Shown piece after piece: positions 33,840 to 46,114 of a stretch of DNA of 64,000 nucleotides. The notes under the pieces were generated by a model that was not told the DNA's origin, did not search any database, and saw only the letters and a program-made list of their open reading frames with translations. The stretch spans positions 5,540,501 to 5,604,500 of the forward strand of contig BRKX01000006.1 in NCBI GenBank assembly GCA_026008535.1, read 5' to 3'. Source of the stretch: Perilla frutescens (taxonomy: Eukaryota; Streptophyta; Magnoliopsida; Lamiales; Lamiaceae). The position numbers and the translations under genes were made by a program. Position 1 is the first letter of the stretch, and each line of letters starts with the position of its first letter.

Positions 33840-35478
33840 TTACCCAATAATTGGTTATGGAGACCAAGAGTGTCATAGTACAAATTGTCCACAAAACTTC
33901 CTTTTAGTAAAACTTGGTTTTTTTTTCAATCACCGTTTACTTTTGTCTACTATTATCTATTTACACAAATATTATCTACTGTAGATGTAGCATTTGCGTT
34001 GGGGAGGTTGTGTAGCATTGCACAAGAATTTCGTTGGTAGCGAAATTGCTACCATGTAGGAATTAAAAAAAAGGGACCCAATTGCAGCTTTTTCTCTTTG
34101 TTTTCTCTCTCATTTTTCTTTTCATTCTCTTTCTTCTAGTTTTCATTTTTCAAATCGTTTCATAAAAACATTGGTTCTCAAATAATTATTTGAAAGATAT
34201 AAAAGATGGATAATTAAATATATATATATATATATATATGATTTACCAAGAATTACGAATTAATCATTAAAAGTTAGTTGTTACAAAATTTTTATTTTTA
34301 AATGAATTATTTAATGAATCAATATATTAAAAGGTATTTTATTATTATAATTGTTAATGTAATAAAACTTTTAATAAATAAAAATGTAAAAATAAAATGT
34401 GTAATATAATAGTTGGGCCTTCAAAAATAAACAATTGTACCTGATGCATTGATGAGGTTTGGAAAGCAATTTAGTGGGTTTAGAAATTTTTAATGTGGCC
34501 GCAATTTATACCTAAAAACTAGATATAACACTGGAAATGACCTAATGGTGAAATTTACCTTTCTCTCTACAGCACTGGAGATGCCCTAACGGTAGAATTT
34601 ATCTCTCTCTCTCTCTCCCTAGAGACTCACATCTTTCTTTCCTTCTTTATCTCTCTCTTATGCCTCTCTTTCTCTCTTCTATCTTTCATAAGCCATCTTG
34701 GATTGCTCCTGCTATAATCAAAATTAAACTTTATCTTGACGTTTTAGAACTCATCTACTACAATTGAAACTCAATACTTCGTCATCTTTGAAGATCGATG
34801 ATCCATGCCATAAGTAGCTAAATGTGTTTCTTGAATATTGTTTAACATTATTTAGATTAGTTTGAAAGAGAATGCTTGCTAGTTCTTTGGTGAAAATCAA
34901 CCAAAATTCTTTAAATTTTTTTGCAGAAAACAAGTCAATTTTTTTAATAAGATTCAGTTGCTTGCCAAAAACCGACCGAACCGACATGTCAGTGGTCGGT
35001 CAGCCACCATCAGTTTCATCAGTGGCATTAATTTTGAGTTTTTCAGTTGGTTTCTACCCGAACTAACCGAATGCTCACCCTTACATATAATAACATGAAA
35101 AAAATACTTATAACATCATGAAAAATACTCACAAAATATGTAAATGTTACTGATAATAGTAATAGTGTTGTTTGTTAATACTAACATCATAATAGCATTA
35201 GTATATGTTCATAGCATGTATATATGTTTATAATAGTATTATATTATCTTCATTTTAGAATAATAAAATTTATAAAAATAGACAACGATTTTAAAGTGTT
35301 TTGATACGCTATTTATTGACAAATAAGTGACCGCAAGTGCACGGTCTTATTACAATACATAGTGAGCAAGCGTATTGTAACCCACAGAGACGGTAGAGAA
35401 AAAATAATTAAAATTAAAATCTAATAAAAACACAAAATAACTTGACTATTAATGGGAAAAATGTTGGTTTTAGGGAAA
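33840..35478. other. Intergenic with two transposon-end relics
   Basis: At 34968-35084 a hAT-like right end is visible: 'accgaccgaaccgacatgtc' to 'cgaatgctcacccttac', with CCGAAC repeats and a TAAGGGTGAGC end on the minus strand. At about 35317-35400 'gtgaccgcaagtgcacggtc' followed by 'aacccacagagacggta' looks like the reverse of a Gypsy LTR end, built like the Athila LTR end nearby. No gene seen. Confidence 0.45.
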
Positions 35479-38316
35479 TGATGCGAGAAGATTTTATCTC
35501 TACTATGATGTTTCAATATTTATAAACTCGTGTCAATGCCTACAAGTGTACAAGCATATATTTGTAGCAACGATGATACGAGGTCGATCCACAGGGAAAA
35601 GAAATTAAAACATAAAAATGCAAGTACCACGACGATAGACGAGTGAAATATTTAGACTATAACTAGGTGATGGTTGATTATCATCCACAATACCAAACAT
35701 AAACTTAAATGACAAACACCAAACAAAAACTAAACAAACTAAATATCATGCAAGAAACAAGACCAAAAAAAGGGAGATTTGAAGAAGGCAAATTTAGGCA
35801 AGACTCTAGAACATGGATTCACAATCTTTCTCTTGATCAAACAACAAAGGTTAAACATATGATCATGCTAAGTTCATAGATAGGAAGACCACGAATATAG
35901 AAAGAGCATCTCTCGAATATCTCTTTAATTGTGAATGCAACAAGGATAACTATCACTAATACATTCCAAGGACGCACCTACCAAAGGCTCTAAGGAGTCA
36001 CATTTCCTTCCACAAAATCGACATTCGACAAAGAAGACAAATATTGATGAAGCCATGCAAGGCATTGAAGGCCTTGAACCCGAGCTGCAATTCAAAGGTC
36101 CAATGACGCGACTTCGAGCGAAGAAATTACAAGGTTATTTCCAAGTGATGATTCGCAAGAAGTTTGAGGAATTAGAAGATGCAAAGTGCAGCCATACTTT
36201 AGTTAATTTATTAACTAATGAAGATCAAGATCCTTCCATGGAGAATATAACTTGAAGAGTTGAAGAAGAGAGCAAGAAGAAGTGCATTTGTGCATGGAGC
36301 TGTTTTCGCCCTTGATTTAATTTAATTAAAGGGTTGATTTTTATCTAGACTATAGTATTTATTTAATTACTTTAGACTATAGTTTAGATCAGTTTTTAAT
36401 TAATTAATAAGTGTAATTTTCGTTCATAATATCATAGGTTTGACTAGAATTGTATTTAAGGCAATTTCCTACCTTGAATAGAATTCTAGTTTAGGTATTT
36501 CAATAGTATAGTTAGAGATCCTTTTGGATCAGATTTTTAGGCCTTTTTAATTGTTATTTTCGTGCATAATAGGTCCTATAAATAGGGGAACCATGTTACT
36601 TTGATATTTTAGACATTATTGATTAAAATTGCTTTTGCATTCAATTTGTGTCTCAACCGTTCAAAGCTTTTGATTGTTTTCTATCGAAAATACTCATTCT
36701 TGAAGCCTAGAAACTTTAAGTCTTACATCAAGGGAACGTTCTAATTCACACGAGGAACTAGGGTGAACTCGCTACCGAGGAGTAACTTTGAGATTCATTT
36801 TCGTCGTACAAGATACACCGGGGATTAATCGGGTTGCAAATCACAACACCTCCATCGCCCAGCCACCATCTTCAATGTCAACCATAAGCCATCCACGTCC
36901 GTTTCAAGTCCAGCCACGTTCGTGTTCAAGTTCATGTTCGTCTCGTTCAATCCGTAAGTCCGTTACAACTCTATCATACCCTATCTACTCTAACTCTTCT
37001 AAACCTAATCATCATCATCGAAATTCCATCATCCTTACCAATATCATAGCCGTCCAAAACAGCCCTCACTTTGTTGGATTTGTGTTATTTTGTGTGATAT
37101 TGTCTAGGTATTTTAGTTGAGTCGTAGTCGTCTAGATATTCGAGTATATAATCCTTACTTCACCGACGTAGTTTCAATCCTTAGCTTCCGCGTATTTTTG
37201 TGTCTCGTCGTGTCATTAGTCCCGGGTCACATCAAATATATAGATTTAATCCAAGCATGCTTACGATCACGGGATGGGCAAGATGCAAGTGATTCATACA
37301 TTTGTTGTTAGAAAGAAGGCCACTCAAACAACACCATTCAAGAACAAGCATGGATTAAAATATTGACAAAGCATAACCATATATATTAAACCCTAATTAA
37401 GATCAAGATTCACATTGTTCCTCCAAATCCTAGAGCCCTAAGGCTCTAGCCAACCATATTTACAACAAGATCAAGAATACAAAACGAGGATCCAAAACCC
37501 ATTCTAAATACAAGAGTAAAAGAGTGAAGGAGAAGATAAAACCCAATGTGGAACAAACTCCTTCAATCCCTTGACTTGAATCTTCCAATGGATGGTTGAA
37601 TATTCCTCCTCCTCTTGATGTTCTTGATCTTCAAAAATCCCAAATGGAGAGAGTTTCTATGTGTATTTTTGAGTGGAAGTTGGATGGTTTGAACTCCCTA
37701 AGAGTTATATGATATAGTGGACCAATAATTGAGTGCTAACAGTCAAAAAGTGGATTCGTCAGTCCCGAACGCGACTTCATCAGACTCGCGCCTGGAGGTC
37801 GAGTTTCGAACAAAGGAAAACACGTCTCTGAAGTGGCTGAAAAGTGGGCAAACTGGTCGCGCCCGAAGACTGTGTTGCAGAGGCCCTGGGGCGCGACCTG
37901 CCCTGCGCTCGCACTCGGACGCCGCACCCGGAGGGCTCTGCAATGCGCCCCCGGGCTAGTCGCGCCTCATGCCCGTGCCTGAGCCTCGTGTTTTTCAGCT
38001 CCTGAAGTGCTCTGCAACGCGATCTTTTGATCGAGTTTTGAGGCCGTGTCAGCATGCATTATGAGTGCAATCGAGTGCAATTGAGTGCAACACTTAGTTT
38101 TCTTTATATTTTCAAGTCTCATGCAGCCTTTGTTTATTAAAATCCCATTTCGACTTTAATTTGCACTGTATTAACCCGAAAATTCTTGTATTGGCCACTT
38201 ATAACAAAATTAAAGATTAAAGACAATATTTACATTATTAACACACATATATAGATAATCCTAGTGCAAATGTATTCATAAATGAGTGCAAATGAGTGCA
38301 ATTTATGCACTCCTCA
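35479..38316 (-). repeat. Athila-type Gypsy LTR in minus orientation (3' LTR), split by a solo LTR
   Basis: The minus-strand LTR runs from TGAGGAGTGCATAAATTGC-like sequence at 38316 to CTTCTCGCATCA at 35479. Without the nested 1190-bp insertion and its duplicated 5 bp it is about 1643 bp, matching the 1631-bp LTR at 40181-41811 along its full length in inverted orientation. On the minus strand it is preceded by a polypurine tract (complement at 38317-38340), so it is a 3' LTR. The block 37840-38010 is strikingly GC-rich with imperfect internal repeats. Confidence 0.9.
36045..37234 (+). mobile_element. Solo LTR or LTR-like element (1190 bp) nested in the Athila LTR
   Basis: Starts TGATGAAGCC and ends GTCACATCA, with inverted termini TGATG/CATCA and a perfect 5-bp target duplication AATAT at 36040-36044 and 37235-37239. 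The other LTR copy (near 41258) is the empty site. A promoter-like CCTATAAATAGGGG is at about 36577. An open frame from 36055 begins 'MQGIEGLEPELQFKGPMTRL' and continues 'RAKKLQGYF', like the C-terminal tail of Gypsy polyproteins, so the LTR apparently contains the end of the coding region. Confidence 0.88.
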
Positions 38317-40180
38317 ACTCCCACAAACTTAAATATTTATTTGTCCTCAAACAAAAATAAGAGTAGCAAGGCAAGGATTTTGATTTAAGTAGAATCAAGA
38401 TGATAATTTGCTTCAAAATCAAAAGACGAGCATTGCATAGATGATATTGGCAATCAAACATAAATAAATACAATAAAATCATCATGATTCAATTATCGAA
38501 GTACAAGCTCCCACAAGGATGAAAGAACGCTAACTCTCGAGTGTATAGGCAAAACATGTATTCGCTCAAGGTCAAGAGTGCACTAGATTTCTACTATAAG
38601 CTTGCAAGTGACTAACATCTCCACTACTTCACGTGTATTCTTAATCGAGAATCATTTAGGGCTTCCGAGTTGTAGTGATGTTTTTTCGAAAAGGTAGGTA
38701 CATATTTGGCTAGTGGCTTCCCAAAATACCAAAATCAATACATTATTAAAACAAGTAGAACAACACAAGTTCTCTTCTACCCTTTTGTTTCACAACCCAA
38801 TCTCTTTGAGATTTTTCCAAAATTTTCATCATTTCTTACTCTTTTTGTTTGTGATCTTAATGTGAACCTATCTCTTCTCTTCTTCACTTAAGAATTTTTA
38901 ATTCAAATCAAGATAATTCACTTCTTTTTGTTCCTTTTCATCACAAGAGTATTTCAACATTTTACTTTTTTCCAACTACAAGATTTTTCATAAGTTCAAT
39001 TTGAAAGAATATACACAAATCTTGCCATTTATTTCATTCCCGACCCAACAAAATCAAGAAAACATTTCAAGTCTCAAAAAGGTCTTGCAAGGGATTCAAT
39101 TTGTATTGGAAGGAACATATTTGGATAAAAATGAGTTTAAATAAAGAATGGCCTTAAATCCTTTTCAAGAAATCAAACACACAATTTGTAACCTTAATTA
39201 AGTCACAAAGCAAGTTCTAGAGAAAGACTAGTGCACCAAGAGGACCATTAATCACTCATCAAAGAAAAGATTACACTTAGTGTAATCTTTGGATCAAAAT
39301 CTTCCCAAGGTAAGCTTTTCCTTTAATAATTGTACTTTTGAGACAAAACAAGAGTCTTGTTTAGATTATCATGCTATAAAATATTGCCTTTTATCAACAT
39401 TTTTCAAAAATTTTCAACATAAGCTCATCATCATCAAAGATTCCAACTCAATCAATAACATGCTCATGACTCCTATCATGTTACAAGAACATACACCTAT
39501 TTAAGTAAAAACAATTTCAAACCACCTATCATAAGGCAATTGAACAAAAACATAGATAAAGCATCACATGTTCATGAAACAAAATGACATGCCACTAAAT
39601 ATCCATCAATGCCTCTATCCGAACAATCCAAAATAAAACAAACTTAGAAATCCTAACATAGTTCAAAGCATAAATAAACATAAGCATGCAAGCATGCTCA
39701 ACTATCCGAAAACATAAATAAATTAACCAGACATTGTTTAAATAAAGCGATAACAATGAGCAGAAAAGATCCTTGCTACCATTACTCTCTCCCCCTCCCC
39801 CAAACTTATTTTGATCCAAGTGAGAAAATAAGTTTGGAGGTAAAAAGATGGTGGCAAGGGTCACTAACTGCTCAGTGTAGAGGATGTTGCTGGTGATGTG
39901 GAGACTGGTGCGGAAACTGCTGTGAAGAGGATGACGGCATGAACTGAGAGGTCTGGAACTGCTGAGAGGAGGTCGCCATGAATTATACCGTCGGCATCTG
40001 TTGGAAGTGTTGTGAGGAGGATGAGGACGCTAAAAACTGTCCAGTCAGGAACTGCTGCATCGACTGGAATGGCTGCTGCTGCTGCTGAAAATGCTGCTGC
40101 GGCTGGTAGGAGTGATAGGGGGTCATCTTTTTTTTATGGTGCTGAGACGGAGTGTAAGGCTGCTGCTGTGACCCAAACGA
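38317..40180 (-). mobile_element. Internal 3' region of the left Athila-type element (minus orientation)
   Basis: Reading on the minus strand towards the 3' LTR, this contains a polypurine tract with 'tttaagtttgtgggag' (complement 38317-38335) preceded by 'gaggacaaa', the usual context in this lineage. A second purine run, AAGTTTGGGGGAGGGGGAG (complement about 39786-39806), lies further inside. A Gln-rich frame (40198-39983) reads 'PYHSYQPQQHFQQQQQPF' and could be the tail of the uncharacterised 3' gene of such elements. The rest is non-coding. It is cut at 40180, where the other element's LTR begins. Confidence 0.65.
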
Positions 40181-41811
40181 TGAATGCATAAATTGCACTC
40201 ACTTATGAGTGCATTTGCACTAGGATTGTCTATATATGTATGTTAATAATGTAAATATTGTCTTTAATCTTTGATTTTGTTATAAGTGGCCAATATAGGA
40301 ATTTTCAGGTTAATACAGTGCAAATTAAAGTCGAAATGGGATTTTGATCAACAAAGGCCGCACGAGACTTGAAAAGATAAAGAAAACCAAGTGTTGCACT
40401 CAATTGCACTCGATTGCACTCACAATGCATGTTGACACGGCCTCAGAACTCGATTAAAAGGTCGCGTTGCAGAGCACTTCAGCAGCTGAAAAACATGAGG
40501 CTCAGGCGCGGGCATGAGGCGTGACCAGCCCGGGGGCGCATTGCAGAGACCTCTGGGTGCGGCCTCCGGGCATGAGCACAGGGCAGGTCGTGCCCCAGGG
40601 CCTCTGCAACACGGCCTTTGGGCGTGACCGGTTTACCTACTTTTCAGCCACTTCAGGGACGTGTTTTCCTTTGTTCCAAACTCGACCTCCAGCCGCGAGT
40701 CTGACGAGGTCACGTTCGGGACTGACGAATCTGCTTTTTGACTTTTTGCACTCCATTATTGGTCCACTATATCATATAACTCTTGGGGAGTTCAAACCAT
40801 CCAACTTTCACTCGTAAATACACATAGAAACACTCTCCATTTCGGATTTTTGAAGATCAAGAACATGAAGAGGAGGATGAATATTCAACCATCCATTGGA
40901 TGATTTAAGCCAAGAGATTGAAGGAGTTTGTTCTACATTGGGTTTTATCTTCTCCTTCACTCTTTTACTCTTGTATTTAGAATGGGTTTTGGATCCTCTT
41001 TTTGTATTCTTGATCTTGTTGTCAATATGGTTGGCTAGAGCCTTAGGACTCTAGGATGTGGAGGAACAATATGAATCTTGATCTTGATTAGGGTTTGATA
41101 TATATGGTTATGCTTTGTTAAGATTTTAATCCATGCTTGTTCTTGAATGGTGTTGTTTGAATGACCTTCTTTCTAACATCAAATATATGAATCATTTGTA
41201 TCTTGCCCATCCCGTGATCATAAGCATGCTTGGATTAAATCTATATATTTGTCTTCTTTGTCGAATGTCGATTTTGTGGAAGGAAATGTGACCCCTTAGA
41301 GCCTTGGGTAGGTGTGACCTTGGAATGTATTAGTGATAGTCATCCTTGTCGCATTCGTAATTAAAGAGATATTCGAGAGATGCTCTTTTCATATTCGTGG
41401 TCTTCCTATCTATGAACTTAGCATGATCATATATTTAACCCTTGTTGTTTGATCAAGAGGAAGATTGTGAATCCATGTTCTAGAGTCTTGCCTAAATTTT
41501 CCTTCTTCAAATCTCCCTTTTTTTTGGTCTTGTTTCTTGCATGATATTTAGTTTGTTTAGTTGTTGTTTGGTGTTTGTCATTTAAGTTTATGTTTGGTAT
41601 TATGGATGATAATCAACCCTCACCTAGTTATAGTCTAAATATTTCACTCGTCTATCGTCATGGTACTTGCATTTTCACGTTTTAATTTTTTTTCCCTATG
41701 GATCGATCTCGTATCATCGTTGCTACAAACATATTCTTGTACACTTGTAGGCATTGACACGAGTTTATAAATATTGAAACATCATAGTAGAGACAAAATC
41801 TTCTCGCATCA
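40181..41811 (+). repeat. 5' LTR of the right Athila-type element
   Basis: Starts TGAATGCATAAATTGC and ends CTTCTCGCATCA. It pairs in inverted orientation with 35479-38316. Many differences between the two are C-to-T or G-to-A changes at CG sites in the GC-rich block (40500-40740), the mark of cytosine methylation decay. Confidence 0.88.
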
Positions 41812-41817
41812 AGTTTT

Positions 41818-41838
41818 TGGCATCGTTGTCGGGGAATT
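41818..41838 (+). other. Primer-binding site of the Athila-type element
   Basis: TGGCATCGTTGTCGGGGAA starts six bases after the LTR. The lineage norm is TGGCGCCGTTGCCGGGGA (tRNA-Asp); the differences are CG-site transitions. Confidence 0.85.
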
Positions 41839-42128
41839 GTGAATTAATTTGATATATACAATATTGTGATAATGATTGTGTGGATTTGTTTAGATATTTT
41901 TATTTTGGTTTTATTTGTAAAATTTGCATTGATTTCTTGGTTCTTTGACAAGTAATGTATGCACATTCGATCTAGAGGTGCACCACTTATCGACTTGGAT
42001 CCAGAAATTGAAGCAACGGTGCGCATAACAATGCACGTAGATGGAGAAGAATGGCGGATAATCCTCCACCGGTTCAAGATCCTATGATTGCCCAAATGCA
42101 AAGAAAATTAGAAGTTATGTAAGAATAA

Positions 42129-43463
42129 TTGAGAGCCCAAGAGGAGGCTCAAAATAGGAATGTGGAGGCTCCAATCCGAAACCTCTTCCAAGCCATAGTT
42201 GATCAAGGGGTGGCCAATGGACCACCCATTCAAGCCAACAATTTCGAGTTCAAGACCTCTCTCATACTTATGATCCAACAAAACCATTTCCGAGGGACAC
42301 CTATGGAGGATTCATACAAGCACATCCGTAAATTCCTTGAGTATAGTGGGACAATGAAGATGAATGGAGTCCCGGAAGATACAATTCGAATTTGGCTCTT
42401 TCCATTCTCCTTGACCGACAAGGCGGAAACATGGTGGTTGAACCAAGATTAAGGGTCGTTCCAAACATGGGACCAATTGGTGACGAAGTTTCTTCATAAG
42501 TTTTTCCCACCCGGAAAAACTCTCAAATTAAAAAGAGATATCACTGTGTTCAAGCAATGGGATGAAGACAACTTGTATGAGGCGTGGGAACGCTTTAGAG
42601 AGATGCTATGGAAGTGCCTCAGACATGTTTTTAGAACCGATCACCAAGTGTGCATCTTCTATGGTGGAATTAAACCCGAAGAGAGGACACTAATGGATGC
42701 GGCCGTGGGAGGATCTTTATTAGCAAGAGGCCCGGACGAAGACATGAGAATCATAGAGAAAATGGCCTCTAATTCATTTCAATATCCGGTGGTAAGAGAG
42801 GTAGTCCAAATTATGAAGAAGGTTGCATTAACATCAAGTTCGGATGCACTTGGGCTATTGGCGGCTCAAATGACAACTTTAAATTCAAAGATTGAAGCCT
42901 TCACCAATCCAAAAGCCGAGACCTCTCAAAGCTAATTTGAGGAGGTTAACTATATAAACCAATGAGGCTATTCGAATCAACAAAAGCCATTCAATCCGGG
43001 GTACAAGCCCTAATATGGAGGTCAATATGACGAAAACCAAGGTTAATAAAATAGGGCTCAACATCCAAACTTGTCCTATGGTAACCCAAATAATGCCATC
43101 CAACCACCTCCTGGTTTTTCAGTGACAAATGGCGTGATTGATGAGGAGAAAAAGCTAAAAATGGATGATCTCTTGATGGCATTTATGGGGAAGACGGAGA
43201 ACTACATGAAAGAATCTCAAACTCGTGTTGGGAAGTTCGAAAATACCGTCGGAGCGATTGGCAACCAAGTCAATATGTTGGAGAAGCAAATGGGACAATT
43301 TACAACCATCTTGCGAAGCCAACATCAACAAGTCAAGTTCACAAGCAATACAACCGTGAATCCAAATGATCAATGCAAGGTCATTACCTTGAGAAGCGGA
43401 ACCGCCTATGATGGCCCCGTTATGCTGAGTGAAGAAGAGAATCAAGAAAGGGTTGATGAGTAA
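42129..43463 (+). pseudogene. Athila-type gag, with stops
   Basis: The frame has 'PPIQANNFEFKTSLILMIQQ', 'FRGTPMEDSYKHIRKFLEYS', 'WLFPFSLTDKAETWWLNQD', a TAA at 42450-42452, and then in the same frame 'LVTKFLHKFFPPGKTLKLKR', 'LYEAWERFREMLWKC' and 'MDAAVGGSLLARGPDEDMRI'. Further stops lie at 42933-43050. A later segment has 'LSYGNPNNAIQPPPGFSV' and a coiled-coil-like 'NQVNMLEKQMGQFTTILRSQ'. This is the retrotransposon gag (RETROTRANS_GAG) domain with the linker typical of Athila elements. Confidence 0.85.
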
Positions 43464-43712
43464 CCTAGTGATGAGAAGAAAGAAGAGGGACAAAGTCAAG
43501 AGAACTTGAGTCCAAAATTGAAGAAAATTGATGAACATGAGAAAGGGAAAGAGAAAGAAGTATCAACCAAGAAGATACCGGAGGAGTACAAAGTTCCTAT
43601 ACCATACCCACAAAGACTCTAAAAGGTGAAGAGTGATGAGCAATTCTCTCGGTTCCTCGACATCTTTAGAAGGGTACAAATCAACATCCCTCTTGTTGAA
43701 GCACTTTAACAA

Positions 43713-44253
43713 ATGCCAAACTATGCAAAGTTTTTGAAGGATGTGATTTCAAAGAAGAGGAGATTCGGGGAGTATGAGACAGTCAACTTGACCGAGAATT
43801 GTAGTACTCTACTACAAAGCAAGTTGCTCGCAAATATGAAAGATCCAAGAAGCTTGAACATCTCGGTCACCATTGGAGAGAATCATGTGGGCAAGGCCTT
43901 ATGTGATCTAGGGGCAAGCATCAATTTGATGCACCTATCATTCTTTTCAAAGTTGAAAATGGGGTAGATTCATTCTTTTCAAAGTTGAAAATGGGGGAGA
44001 TTCATTCTTTTCAAAGTTGAAAATGGGGGAGATCAAGCCTACCACCATTTTCCTTCAAATGGCCGACCGATCCTTGACATATCCTAAAGGGGTGGTAGAA
44101 GACGTGCTTGTGAAGGTTAACAAGTTTATCTTCTCGGTTGATTTTGTGGTACTTGATATGGAAGAAGACAAGGAAGTTCCTCTTATCCTTGGGCGACCGT
44201 TTTTGAACACGGGTAAGTCCTTGATTGATGTGGAAAAGAGGAGCTTACCTTGA
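43713..44253 (+). pseudogene. Athila-type protease, disrupted by a 32-bp triplication
   Basis: The frame contains 'GKALCDLGASINLMHLSFFS', where D-L-G-A replaces the common D-S/T-G-A, as is usual in this lineage. Immediately after it a 32-bp unit 'cattcttttcaaagttgaaa...' occurs three times (43939-43970, 43971-44002, 44003-44034). Since 32 is not a multiple of three, the frame is lost. It resumes with 'DVLVKVNKFIFSVDFVVLDM' and 'VPLILGRPFLNTGKSLIDV' (44100-44240), the C-terminal half. Confidence 0.85.
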
Positions 44254-44434
44254 GAGTCAACGAAGAAAAAGTTACATTCTCCCTTCAAAAAGCAATGCAA
44301 CATTCTGAAGAAAAGGCGAAGAACGTAGAGGAGTGCAAGGTGCTCCAAATGATGGATGAGTGTGTAGAAGAGGAGGATTTGTGTAGATTAAAAGATCATC
44401 TTGAGATTTGCATTTCTAACTTTATCTTTAATTT

Positions 44435-46114
44435 TTGTCTAATGATGATTTTGGTCTATGTGATTCCGTTTCTATGATGAATTCTTTTCAGGAATCCTAC
44501 TTGAGGAAGCTAAAGTTTTTGCCATTAAGAGATGAGGACCAAACATCAAAGGAAAAAGAAGAGTTGAAAACAAAGAAGGAAATGGAGTTGAAGCCTCTAC
44601 CTACACACTTGAGGTATGCGTATCTAGATAACGACAATAAAAAATTGGTAACTATTTCTTCACTTCTATCGGATGAGCAATTGGATAAGTTGATAAGGGT
44701 GTTAAGAAAATTTAAAATCACTATAGGGTGGTCTATTTCAGATCTTAAAGGCATAAATTCTTCTATTTACATGCATAAAATTCTGTTAGAAGAAGATTAT
44801 AAGCCGAAAGTGCAAAATCAACGGAGACTTAACCCCATTATACAAGAAGTGGTTAGAAAAAAGATATTAAAATTGCTTGATGTCGGGATAATTTTTACTA
44901 TTTCGGATAGTGAGTAGGTGAGTCCTACTCACGTGGTTGCTAAAAAAGGGGTGATGACTATTGTTGAAAATGATAATAAAGAAACAATTGCTACTCGAAT
45001 GGTGACCGGTTGGAGAATGTGTATATATTACAGGGCTTTGAATGCGTATACTAGAAAATATCATTTTCCTTTACCCTTCATAGATCAAATGCTTGATAGG
45101 TTAGTGGGTCATGAATTTTATTTCTTTCTTGATGGTTACTCGGGGTATAATCAAATCATGATTGCTCCCGAGGACCAAGAGAAGACCGCCTTTACTTGTC
45201 CATATTGCATATTTGCATATAGGTGGATGTTGTTTGGGTTGTGTGATGCACCCGCCACCTTTCAAAGGTGTATGATATCCATCTTTCATGGATTGATTGA
45301 AAACATCATGGAGGTGTTTGTGGATGATTTTTCCTTATCTGGAGATTCATTCGATATATGTCTTGATAATCTAACACAAGTCTTACAGAGGTGTGAAGAC
45401 ACCAACCTTGTACTTAATTGGGAAAAATGCCACTTCATGGTGAGACATGACATTGTTCTAGGACATAAGGTGTCGGGTGAAGGTCTTGAGGTAGACCGGG
45501 CAAAGATCCTTGCCATTGAGAAACTACATTCTCCGTCAAATGAAAAGGGAGTTAGAAGCTTCTTGGGACATGCCAGGTTTTATAGGCATTTTATTAAAGA
45601 CTTTTCCAAAGTTTCTAAACCTCTTTGTCGTCTACTTGAAAATGCCGTTGAATTTGATTTTGATTCTAATTATTTGCAGGCTTTTAAGACGTTGAAGAAG
45701 GCCCTCATCACAGCACCCATGCTTATCACATCCGATTGGAGTGAGCCATTTGAGGTGATGTGTGACGCAAGCAAGATTGTGGTGGGAGCCGCTCTTGGAC
45801 AAAAGAGGGACAAACTCTTCCGGGTGATTTACTACTGAAGTAGAACATTGGATCCAGCCCAAGTGAACTACACCACCACGGAGAGGGAGCTCATGGCGGT
45901 GGTATATGCATTCGACAAGTTTAGGCCCTATCTCATTGGGGCCCAAATTATTGTGTACACCGATCATGCCGCCTTGAGGCATCTCTTTGCAAAGAAAGAT
46001 GCAAAGCCGAGGCTCATAAGATAGATTCTCCTTTTCCAAGAATTTAATATGGAGATCCGAGATAGAAAAGGTTGCGAGAATGTGGTGGCGGATCATTTGT
46101 CCCGGTTGGAGCAC
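44435..46114 (+). pseudogene. Athila-type reverse transcriptase and RNase H
   Basis: The upstream part has 'LKPLPTHLRYAYLDNDNK' and 'TIGWSISDLKGINSSIYMHK'. After a stop at 44915-44917 it continues with 'YRALNAYTRKYHFPLPFIDQ', 'FFLDGYSGYNQIMIAPEDQE', 'FGLCDAPATFQRCM' and the catalytic 'MEVFVDDFSLSGDSF' (45309-45353). The connection domain has 'FLGHARFYRHFIKDFSKV', and RNase H starts 'FEVMCDAS' (45750-45773). A TGA at 45836-45838 is followed by 'YTTTERELMAVVYAFDKFR' (45870-45926) and 'YTDHAALRHLF'. The longest open stretch is 306 codons (44918-45838). Confidence 0.88.

Noticed and set aside
40521..40817. 98-codon frame in the Athila LTR
   Set aside because: Composition-driven frame in the GC-rich block; the inverted LTR copy does not conserve it as a protein.
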